This document shows positions 1-6,811 of a DNA stretch of 17,250 bases, piece after piece. Within the stretch, counting starts at the first letter, position 1, and each line of letters opens with the position of its first letter. Under the pieces are notes generated by a model. That model did no database searches. It saw only the letters and a list, made by a program, of their open reading frames with translations, and was not told the DNA's origin. Source of the DNA: JAQICB01 sp964558075 (GTDB lineage: Bacteria > Bacteroidota > Bacteroidia > Bacteroidales > UBA1715); contig CAZLCY010000031.1 in NCBI GenBank assembly GCA_964558075.1, positions 1 to 17,250 on the forward strand, given 5' to 3'. A program made the translations under genes and the position numbers.

Positions 1-132
1 GAATATCCTTTATCGGCAGGACATGAAGAACGAGAAATTCTGTACACTCTCTACCATATAATGAATCATTACACCCTATTTGGTGGAGGATACTATAATC
101 AAGCAATTTCACTAATCAAACAGTTTGTATAA
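1..132 (+). CDS. Fructosamine kinase family protein, C-terminal end (partial)
   Basis: Frame 1 is open from the window edge to a TAA at 130-132 and encodes 43 residues. The peptide contains YTLYHIMNHYTLFGGGYYNQ, which resembles the C-terminal end of bacterial fructosamine-kinase/ketosamine-3-kinase proteins, where a 'LYxLYHLLNHxNLFGGGY' block closes the protein kinase-like fold. Family members phosphorylate sugar amines on glycated proteins or small molecules in the cytoplasm. The ATP-binding and catalytic segments lie outside the window, so activity cannot be judged. The next gene starts 2 bp after the stop, which suggests co-transcription with the CstA-like transporter. The identification rests on memory of one C-terminal block. 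Confidence 0.75.
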   Translation, partial: EYPLSAGHEEREILYTLYHIMNHYTLFGGGYYNQAISLIKQFV

Positions 133-134
133 TT

Positions 135-1580
135 ATGATTACGTTTAGTATTTCCGTCATTTTACTCATACTTGGGTACGTATTCTATTCAAAAATAATA
201 GAACGAATTGCCGGCGTTCGTTCCGACAGAGAAACTCCTGCATACAAACTTCAAGACAATATAGACTACACCCCACTCCCGTGGTTGCGTATTTTTCTCA
301 TTCAATTCCTCAACATTGCAGGGCTTGGTCCCATTTTTGGTGCAATCGCCGGAGCAATGTGGGGGCCGGTTGCTTTTTTATGGATTGTTTTTGGTTCAAT
401 TTTCGGTGGGGCAGTACACGATTATTTCTCCGGCATGCTTTCGGTTAAGCATAACGGACTCAGCATAACCGAAATTATTGGTATTTATTTAGGAAAATTC
501 GGCAAACATGCCATGAGTTTATTTACCGTATTTCTTATGGTTATTGTGGGTGCTGTGTTTGTACTCGGACCTGCAGGAATACTCATAAATTCGACTTCAA
601 TTTTCAGCTCGGTAAATACCTGGATTGCAATTATTTTCGTGTACTATATACTTGCAACCTTACTTCCAATAAATACTATTATCGGAAAAATTTATCCAGT
701 GTTTGGATTTGCACTTATTTTTATGGCGTTGGGACTTATTATTGCTCTCATTGCAGGAGATTATACAATGCCGGAATTAACAAGCGAAACCTTTCGAAAC
801 ATGCATGCAGACAAAGAAAGCTTCCCCATTTTCCCCATGATGTTTATAAGTATAGCTTGTGGTGCTATTTCCGGATTTCACGCAACACAATCGCCTCTCA
901 TGGCTCGTTGCATAAAAAATGAAACTCACGGACGAAAAGTTTTTTATGGAGCAATGATTTCTGAAGGTATTGTTGCTCTAATTTGGGCAGCAATAGCAAT
1001 GAGTTTCTACGGTGGTGTGCACGAATTAAACACAACTATGACTGAAAATAATGGAAATGCGGCCATTGTCGTTAACGAAATTGCCAACTCACTTCTCGGG
1101 ACATTCGGAGCAATTCTGGCACTATTTGGCGTTGTTGCAGCACCCATAAGCACAGGTGACACCGCATTCCGAGGAGCTCGTTTAATTATTGCAGATTTCT
1201 TCCGGATTTCACAATCAACAATAGTAAAACGACTTTTGGTTTCCATTCCTCTTTTTATTGCCGGATTCATTTTTACTTTAATAGATTTTGGCATTATATG
1301 GCGTTATTTTGCATGGGCAAACCAAACACTTGCTGCCGTAGTGTTATGGACAATTACCGTTTATTTAGTACAAGAAAAAAAGAATTTCTACATAACCTTT
1401 ATTCCTGCACTATTTTTAACCGCAGTTATTTTGAGCTATATTTTTGTTGCCCCCGAAGGATTCAATTTAGACACATCTGTTGCATACCCTATTGGTATTG
1501 CAGCTAGTATATCCTGTGGTATAAGTTTATTCGTGTACAGAAAAAAGAATTTCATTCAAAATAATGTTCACAGTCAATAA
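135..1580 (+). CDS. cstA: CstA-family carbon starvation protein / putative pyruvate or peptide transporter
   Basis: This is a polytopic inner-membrane protein of 481 residues with about a dozen hydrophobic segments spread over its whole length. The N-terminal third carries CstA family blocks: IAGVRSDRETPAYKLQDNID, then NIAGLGPIFGAIAGAMWGP, then GAVHDYFSGMLSVKHNG. Further family segments are GFHATQSPLMARC near residue 250 and STGDTAFRGARLIIADF near residue 340. CstA homologues in enteric bacteria import pyruvate or peptides under carbon limitation; the substrate here is inferred only from family membership. The protein is shorter than the roughly 700-residue E. coli CstA and resembles the short form common in Bacteroidota. 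The ATG at 135 follows the upstream stop by 2 bp and the first membrane segment begins at once, so this start is preferred. No regulatory site is visible. Confidence 0.9.
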   Translation: MITFSISVILLILGYVFYSKIIERIAGVRSDRETPAYKLQDNIDYTPLPWLRIFLIQFLNIAGLGPIFGAIAGAMWGPVAFLWIVFGSIFGGAVHDYFSGMLSVKHNGLSITEIIGIYLGKFGKHAMSLFTVFLMVIVGAVFVLGPAGILINSTSIFSSVNTWIAIIFVYYILATLLPINTIIGKIYPVFGFALIFMALGLIIALIAGDYTMPELTSETFRNMHADKESFPIFPMMFISIACGAISGFHATQSPLMARCIKNETHGRKVFYGAMISEGIVALIWAAIAMSFYGGVHELNTTMTENNGNAAIVVNEIANSLLGTFGAILALFGVVAAPISTGDTAFRGARLIIADFFRISQSTIVKRLLVSIPLFIAGFIFTLIDFGIIWRYFAWANQTLAAVVLWTITVYLVQEKKNFYITFIPALFLTAVILSYIFVAPEGFNLDTSVAYPIGIAASISCGISLFVYRKKNFIQNNVHSQ

Positions 1581-1668
1581 GAAACATGAATTGTTTAATG
1601 CTTTGCAGCGACCGTTATATTGTTTTTTTTAGTTGATTTGTATAAATATTGATAAAACATAAAAACAG

Positions 1669-2895
1669 ATGGAAAAAATTACAGTTAAAAATCCGGTAGT
1701 CGAACTTGACGGTGATGAAATGACCCGTGTAATATGGGCTTTTATTAAAGAACGACTTATATTACCTTATCTCAATGTAGATATTAAATATTATGATTTA
1801 AGTATTGAAAACAGAGATAAAACTCTTGACAAAGTTACGGTTGAAGCTGCCGAAGCAATAAAAAAATACAACGTCGGCATAAAATGTGCAACTATAACAC
1901 CTGATGAAAACAGAGTTGAAGAATTTAATTTAACCGAAATGTGGCGTTCGCCAAACGGAACTATTCGGAATATTCTTGATGGCACTGTATTTCGTGAACC
2001 AATCGTTATTAAGAATGTGCCGCGACTTATTCCCAACTGGACAAAACCTATTATTATAGGTCGTCACGCTCATGGTGACCAATATCGGGCAACCGATTTT
2101 CTTACAAAAGGAAAAGGTAAACTAAGCATAACCTTTACGCCCGAAAATGGTGACGCACCACAAACATACGAAGTTAATGATTTTGAAGGAGACGGAATTG
2201 GCATGGCAATGTACAATACCGACAAATCAATTTACGGTTTTGCCCGAGCATGTTTCAATATGGCTCTTCAGAAAAAATGGCCGCTTTACATGTCAACAAA
2301 AAACACCATTCTCAAAAAATACGATGGCAGATTTAAAGATATTTTTGAAGAAATCTACCAAAATGAATTCAAATCAGAATTTGATAAACATAATTTAACA
2401 TATGAGCACCGACTAATTGACGACATGGTTGCAGCATCACTAAAATGGAGCGGCGAATATATTTGGGCATGTAAAAACTATGATGGAGACGTACAAAGCG
2501 ACACACTTGCTCAAGGATTTGGTTCGCTCGGCTTAATGACCTCAACACTTATTACACCCGACGGAAAAACAATGGAAGCAGAAGCTGCTCATGGCACAGT
2601 TACACGTCATTATCGTTTACATCAAAAAGGACAAAAAACTTCCACAAACCCTATTGCCTCAATTTTTGCATGGACACGCGGTTTGGCATTTCGAGGAAAA
2701 CTCGATGGAAATACCGAACTCATAGATTTCTGCACGAGTCTCGAAAATGTTTGCATTCAAACTGTTGAATCGGGAATAATGACAAAAGACCTCGCATTAT
2801 CAATTCACGGAAAAGACATGCAAGATTCTCACTGGGTTACAACCGAAGACTTTCTTGCAGCACTCGACAACGGTCTTAAAGAAAAACATCAATAA
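1669..2895 (+). CDS. icd: NADP-dependent isocitrate dehydrogenase, eukaryotic-type (IDH1/2-like)
   Basis: This enzyme oxidatively decarboxylates isocitrate to 2-oxoglutarate and makes NADPH in the TCA cycle. The 408-residue protein matches the human IDH1/IDH2 type of homodimeric NADP enzyme rather than the E. coli type. It opens with VVELDGDEMTR, continues with IKCATITPDENRVEEF and WRSPNGTIRNIL, and has the substrate-binding arginine in IGRHAHGDQYRATDF at about residue 132, with the same numbering as human IDH1 Arg132. The metal-binding aspartates lie in YDGDVQSDTLAQG. The NADP-binding segment EAAHGTVTRHY and STNPIASIFAWTRGL complete the family pattern. The length equals that of the family. 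The gene lies 88 bp after cstA; a TATAAATATTG stretch before the ATG might be a weak -7 region, but it is not convincing. Confidence 0.97.
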   Translation: MEKITVKNPVVELDGDEMTRVIWAFIKERLILPYLNVDIKYYDLSIENRDKTLDKVTVEAAEAIKKYNVGIKCATITPDENRVEEFNLTEMWRSPNGTIRNILDGTVFREPIVIKNVPRLIPNWTKPIIIGRHAHGDQYRATDFLTKGKGKLSITFTPENGDAPQTYEVNDFEGDGIGMAMYNTDKSIYGFARACFNMALQKKWPLYMSTKNTILKKYDGRFKDIFEEIYQNEFKSEFDKHNLTYEHRLIDDMVAASLKWSGEYIWACKNYDGDVQSDTLAQGFGSLGLMTSTLITPDGKTMEAEAAHGTVTRHYRLHQKGQKTSTNPIASIFAWTRGLAFRGKLDGNTELIDFCTSLENVCIQTVESGIMTKDLALSIHGKDMQDSHWVTTEDFLAALDNGLKEKHQ

Positions 2896-2914
2896 AAAAC
2901 ATAGACTCCAACAG

Positions 2915-2928
2915 ACAAACCGGTTTGT
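2915..2928. promoter_or_regulatory. Perfect 14-bp palindrome between icd and meaB
   Basis: ACAAACCGGTTTGT is a perfect inverted repeat with no spacer, placed 19 bp after the icd stop and about 145 bp before the meaB ATG. As RNA it could form a five-pair stem with a CCGG loop, but no U tract follows. A terminator is therefore less likely than a dimeric repressor operator. The AACCGGTT core resembles sites bound by TetR-type regulators in general. No regulator is encoded nearby, so the function is unproven. Confidence 0.35.
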
Positions 2929-3073
2929 TTGCTCATATTAACAATCCAGTTTGTTGTTTATAATATGTTTGTTTTTTAATTAAAGCATATTCCGAAATTA
3001 TGCGTAAAATTATACCTTCGTAAAATAGAGAAAAAGAATTATGAAACATCAAGACTGAAATTTTTCAAGCCAT

Positions 3074-4147
3074 ATGCACGAAAAAAAAGGAGTTGACCAA
3101 CAACCAACATCTAATCCAAATGCAATAGCTCGCTTCAAACAAAACAAAAAAAAACAAGCAATATTATCGGTCGACGAATACGTGAAAGGTATAGTTGACG
3201 GAAACATTTCGATTTTGAGCAAGGCAATTACCCTAATAGAAAGCAACCTGCCCGAACATTACAAAAAAGGACAAGACATTATAAATGCTTGCCTTCCTTA
3301 TTCCGGAAAATCTATTCGTATTGGAATTACGGGAGTTCCCGGTGTGGGGAAAAGTACATTTATAGAATCGTTCGGTAAAATTATCACCCAGCACAAACAC
3401 AAACTTGCTGTTTTGGCCATAGACCCATCGAGCGAACGAACCAAGGGAAGTATTTTGGGAGACAAAACACGTATGGAAGAACTTTCGACCGATCCAAACG
3501 CATATATTCGCCCCTCACCTTCTGCCGGTTCTTTAGGTGGAGTTGCCCGCAAAACGCGCGAAACAATTATTCTTTGTGAAGCTGCCGGATACGACGTTAT
3601 TTTTATAGAAACAGTTGGCGTCGGACAATCTGAAACAGCAGTACATTCAATGGTTGATTTCTTTCTACTCCTCATGATTACCGGTGCAGGAGATGAATTG
3701 CAGGGAATAAAACGGGGAATTATGGAAATGGCTGACAGCATAGCTATCACCAAAGCAGATCGCGACAATATTCAACGTGCAAACATGGCACGACAAGAAT
3801 ATCAGACAGCACTGGGGCTTTTTCCACCACATCCTTCGGGAGTGAAACAAAAGGTTCTTACCTGTTCTGCTCTCGAAAAAAATGGATTATTAGATATTTG
3901 GAAACATATAGAAGAATACATTTCAACTACCCGAATGTCCGGCTTTTTTGAAGAAAAAAGAAACGAACAAGCTAAATATTGGATGTTTGAAAGTATACAC
4001 GAACAATTGAAACAACGTTTCTACGAATCAAATGCAATTAAAAATAAAATTAATACTATTGAAAAACAAGTTGTTGAACAAAAAATCAGTTCATTTATTG
4101 CAGCACAAAAATTATTAGATATTTATTTTACTGACCAACAAAAATAA
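3074..4147 (+). CDS. meaB: MeaB/ArgK-type GTPase, methylmalonyl-CoA mutase chaperone
   Basis: MeaB is a cytoplasmic G3E-class GTPase that gates loading of adenosylcobalamin into methylmalonyl-CoA mutase and protects it from inactivation. The 357-residue protein has a lysine-rich N-terminal extension of about 30 residues. It then has the Walker A loop GVPGVGKS at 87-94, the family signature DPSSERTKGSILGDKTRM from 117, and the Walker B/switch block ETVGVGQSE at 179-187. The guanine-specificity motif reads TKAD at 226-229 (NKxD variant usual in this family). The C-terminal helical region, from about 270, fits the dimerisation arm. No mutase subunit (mutA/mutB) is in the window, so the partner must lie elsewhere. 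A TACCTTCG sequence at 3013-3020 is a possible -7 box. The ATG at 3074 is the first after an in-frame TGA at 3056-3058. Confidence 0.95.
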   Translation: MHEKKGVDQQPTSNPNAIARFKQNKKKQAILSVDEYVKGIVDGNISILSKAITLIESNLPEHYKKGQDIINACLPYSGKSIRIGITGVPGVGKSTFIESFGKIITQHKHKLAVLAIDPSSERTKGSILGDKTRMEELSTDPNAYIRPSPSAGSLGGVARKTRETIILCEAAGYDVIFIETVGVGQSETAVHSMVDFFLLLMITGAGDELQGIKRGIMEMADSIAITKADRDNIQRANMARQEYQTALGLFPPHPSGVKQKVLTCSALEKNGLLDIWKHIEEYISTTRMSGFFEEKRNEQAKYWMFESIHEQLKQRFYESNAIKNKINTIEKQVVEQKISSFIAAQKLLDIYFTDQQK

Positions 4148-4152
4148 ATTAT

Positions 4153-5820
4153 ATGAATATTGCTCTTGCTCAATTAAATTATCATGTCGGAAATTTCTCG
4201 TCTAATACAGAAAAAATAATTTCTGCTATTGAACAAGCCAAGAAAGAAAATGCTGAACTCATTGTATTCTCGGAACTCTCAGTATGTGGATATCCACCTT
4301 TGGACTTACTTGAACAAAAAGATTTTATTGAAAAATGCTCTGATTCTGCCGAAAAAATCGCCCAACATTGCGACTCTATTGCAGCAATTATAGGGTGTCC
4401 AACAATTAATGAGAACGAACGCGGCAAACAATTATACAATTCCGCCTTATTTCTCTCTAATAAAAAAATTACACAAACTTTCCATAAAACCCTCTTGCCT
4501 ACCTACGATATTTTTGATGAATATCGCTATTTTGAAACAAACAACAACTTTTCTGTTCTAAAATACAAAGGACACACATTTGCAGTCACAATATGTGAAG
4601 ATTTATGGGACAACCAATTATTTGAACAATCATTCGCAAAAAACAAATTATATCGTCAGTCGCCACTGGAAGAACTTATGAAACACAATCCTGATATGGT
4701 GATAAACATTGCAGCCTCACCTTTTTCATACAATCAGGAATATACAAGAACAACCGTGTTGCAAGATAATGCTCAAAAATTCAATATACCTATTTTATAT
4801 GTAAATCAAATAGGTGCAAATACCGAAATTATTTTTGACGGTCGCTCTAAACTGGTAAATCAAAAAGGAGAAATTGTACTCGAATCAGAAGAATTTGCTG
4901 AGGATTTTGCTATAATTGACACAAAAGTTGACTGTTTTCAAAAAGGAGCATCTTTACCAACATTTAATAAAATTGAGAAGATTTATAATGCACTGATACT
5001 CGGCATTCGCGATTTTTTCGCAAAAAACAATTTCAAAACAGCAACCTTAGGACTTTCAGGAGGTATTGACTCGGCTGTTGTTCTCGCATTAACAGCTGAT
5101 GCACTTGGTCCGGAAAATATTCGTGTTCTTCTCATGCCCTCCGAATTCTCATCACAACATTCTATTTCTGACGCAAAAGAATTAGCACAAAACCTCAACA
5201 TTCAATATGATATACTTCCGATACAAGACAGTTATTCTAGTATTAGAGAAAATCTTAAACCCATTTTTAAAGACTTACCATTTTCTGTTGCCGAAGAGAA
5301 TATACAAGCACGACTCAGAGGCTTACTGCTTATGGCTTTAAGCAACAAATTTGGGAACATTTTACTCAATACTTCAAACAAAAGTGAGGCTGCCGTTGGA
5401 TACAGCACCATGTATGGAGACATGAACGGAGCACTTTCGGTGCTGGGTGATGTGTACAAAAAAGATGTATTTGCACTTGCTCACTACATTAACAGAAACA
5501 ATGAAATTATTCCTTACAACTCGATTATAAAGCCTCCATCTGCAGAACTGCGACCTAATCAAAAAGACTCCGATTCGCTTCCTGATTATGACGTTTTAGA
5601 TGCAATTTTATTTGAATACATCGAAAAGAAATTATCTCCCCAAGATATTATTTCCCAAGGATTTGACTCACAAACTGTTCACGACACAATCACCAAGGTA
5701 AATAATAACGAATACAAACGCTTTCAGTTTCCTCCTATTTTACGTGTCTCTTCAAAATCATTTGGTTTTGGCAGACGAATTCCCCTTGTAGCAAAACATG
5801 AATGGTATATCGGGAAATAG
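4153..5820 (+). CDS. nadE: Glutamine-dependent NAD(+) synthetase
   Basis: This enzyme catalyses the last step of NAD synthesis: amidation of deamido-NAD with ammonia released from glutamine, driven by ATP. The 555-residue protein has two domains. The N-terminal nitrilase-fold glutaminase spans about 1-265 and shows the Glu-Lys-Cys triad: Glu41 in FSELSVCGYPP, Lys112 in FHKTLLPTYD and Cys148 in VTICEDLWD. The C-terminal synthetase domain has the PP-loop LSGGIDSAVV (SGGIDS at 302-307), followed by NTSNKSEAAVGYSTMYGDM, which binds substrate and tags the family. The length is normal for the two-domain form. The ATG lies 5 bp after the meaB stop, so the two genes are probably transcribed together. 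Translation ends in TAG at 5818-5820. Confidence 0.97.
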   Translation: MNIALAQLNYHVGNFSSNTEKIISAIEQAKKENAELIVFSELSVCGYPPLDLLEQKDFIEKCSDSAEKIAQHCDSIAAIIGCPTINENERGKQLYNSALFLSNKKITQTFHKTLLPTYDIFDEYRYFETNNNFSVLKYKGHTFAVTICEDLWDNQLFEQSFAKNKLYRQSPLEELMKHNPDMVINIAASPFSYNQEYTRTTVLQDNAQKFNIPILYVNQIGANTEIIFDGRSKLVNQKGEIVLESEEFAEDFAIIDTKVDCFQKGASLPTFNKIEKIYNALILGIRDFFAKNNFKTATLGLSGGIDSAVVLALTADALGPENIRVLLMPSEFSSQHSISDAKELAQNLNIQYDILPIQDSYSSIRENLKPIFKDLPFSVAEENIQARLRGLLLMALSNKFGNILLNTSNKSEAAVGYSTMYGDMNGALSVLGDVYKKDVFALAHYINRNNEIIPYNSIIKPPSAELRPNQKDSDSLPDYDVLDAILFEYIEKKLSPQDIISQGFDSQTVHDTITKVNNNEYKRFQFPPILRVSSKSFGFGRRIPLVAKHEWYIGK

Positions 5821-6103
5821 CAATTGTCGAAAGATTTCATCGTGCATATGCAAACATATATGAGCAGACTTTGTGCTCATGCACATTTATAGCATATAAG
5901 TTACGTTTCGCAAAACTTGCGGAAGCGAAATTGATAAATAGTGCTTGCGAAAAAACTACTTTTTTTCTGTATTTCTGATGCGAAAGCTTCAAAGGCGAAG
6001 CTTTCGAAATCTTGAAAATCAATAATTTTACGCCTGTAAATGTTTGTTTTCAACATGAGAATAACGATATATTTGGAGTTTTCGCACAAAAACTAAATAA
6101 AAA
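5821..6103. other. Non-coding gap after nadE with several inverted repeats
   Basis: No convincing gene was found here; the short open frames have no recognisable composition and overlap the hairpins. Inverted repeats seen are: ATGAGCA at 5860-5866 paired with TGCTCAT at 5874-5880; CGCAA at 5909-5913 paired with TTGCG at 5917-5921; TTTCGC at 5906-5911 paired with GCGAAA at 5925-5930; and the strongest, CGAAAGCTTC at 5981-5990 paired with GAAGCTTTCG at 5997-6006. None is followed by a U-rich tail on either strand. They are not classic intrinsic terminators, though one of them may still end nadE transcripts. Confidence 0.5.
5981..6006. repeat. 10-bp perfect stem hairpin (CGAAAGCTTC / GAAGCTTTCG)
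   Basis: Ten perfectly paired bases surround a 6-base loop AAAGGC. The sequence after it on the plus strand is AAATCTTGAAAATC, and on the minus strand it is CATCAGAAATACAG; neither is a U tract. It could be an RNA stability element at the nadE 3' end, a protein site or a remnant of a palindromic repeat. Confidence 0.5.
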
Positions 6104-6133
6104 AAAGCAGCTGCCTTTTCAGACACCTGCTTT
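6104..6133 (-). terminator. Intrinsic terminator of the minus-strand lipoprotein gene
   Basis: Read on the minus strand, AAAGCAG pairs with CTGCTTT. Inside it a second helix, TGTC with GGCA (one G-U pair), closes a TGAAAA loop after a single G/G mismatch. The last pairs run into eight consecutive U residues. It begins 20 bp beyond the stop codon of the gene at 6153-6659. On the plus strand the exit side has only TTTC, so it acts mainly on the minus strand. Confidence 0.85.
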
Positions 6134-6152
6134 CAATAACATACCCACACAT

Positions 6153-6659
6153 TTACTTTTTAATAAATGTTGGTAATCTATACACAGTATATTCTATTCC
6201 TACACCATTTTTTAGTTCTCGTTTTTTACTTACTTCAATTTTTTGAGTCAAAAGAGAATCTTCAATCTCCATATTTTTATGTTCCACATCATAATAAAAA
6301 TCAAAATACCCATCAGGAAATAAAATAAGTTCAAAGAAGACATCATCGCCATCATCATAACGACCTTCCGCTTCATAATTCCACACCTCAATCTCTATTT
6401 CATATGGATATACGACAGTTCCGCGTGAAGACAAATACTCATACTCAAAGTATACGTAATACAATCCGGGATATGTTTTATAATAAGTATCCCACCTGAA
6501 ATGATTGGGAACAGCACCTGCGGGGTCAACATAAACCGGTTCGCGATCGACCCAGTTTAATTTCAAAAAAGCCTCACCATCCTCAGCATCGGGTCCATAA
6601 TAGGTACATGAACTGAGCATTGCTATAGAAATAATAAGTATAGGATATAAAAATTTCAT
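6153..6659 (-). CDS. Putative lipoprotein of unknown function
   Basis: The 168-residue product begins MKFLYPILIISIAMLSSC, a signal peptide with an SPII lipobox (LSSC) and lipidated Cys18. The mature part is rich in Tyr, Asp, Glu and Phe and looks beta-stranded. It includes an early WVDREPVYVDPAGAVP segment, which probably leads into a small periplasmic or outer-membrane-associated beta domain. I do not recognise the family. The gene is monocistronic: a terminator follows at 6104-6133, and the next gene upstream is divergent, sharing the 152-bp region 6660-6811. No clear -7 box is visible on the minus strand there. The ATG at 6659 gives a good signal peptide and is the natural start. Confidence 0.8.
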   Translation of the reverse strand: MKFLYPILIISIAMLSSCTYYGPDAEDGEAFLKLNWVDREPVYVDPAGAVPNHFRWDTYYKTYPGLYYVYFEYEYLSSRGTVVYPYEIEIEVWNYEAEGRYDDGDDVFFELILFPDGYFDFYYDVEHKNMEIEDSLLTQKIEVSKKRELKNGVGIEYTVYRLPTFIKK

Positions 6660-6769
6660 AGTAGTATGATTTTAAAAAAATGAAAAATAAAACAACTTTT
6701 TTTCTCTAACCAACAATTATGCCATTAAAAATATATTAAAAATCCTTCCTAGGATAAGAAATTAATTAG

Positions 6770-6777
6770 TATTTTCG
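6770..6777 (+). promoter_or_regulatory. Possible Bacteroidota -7 box for the tail-specific protease gene
   Basis: TATTTTCG differs at one fixed position from the TAnnTTTG consensus and lies 34 bp before the ATG at 6812. No clear -33 TTG is seen at the right distance. A short inverted repeat (ATCCT at 6742-6746, AGGAT at 6751-6755) sits just upstream, where a regulator could bind. The evidence is weak. Confidence 0.35.
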
Positions 6778-6811
6778 TTAGAATTAAAAATACATACAAA
6801 AAAATATACAA

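Noticed and set aside
1298..1507. Second open frame inside cstA
   Set aside because: It overlaps the well-supported transporter gene in another frame and has no family features.
3041..3058. Five-codon frame (MKHQD, then TGA) in frame with meaB, as a leader peptide or second recoded TGA
   Set aside because: It is too short to test and expected by chance. The tryptophan codons that I checked in the genes are TGG, so general TGA recoding is not supported.
5837..6089. Two overlapping minus-strand frames of about 60 codons after nadE
   Set aside because: They run through the hairpin cluster, have no recognisable domain, and their FESFAFEAFASE-like repeats reflect the inverted DNA repeats.
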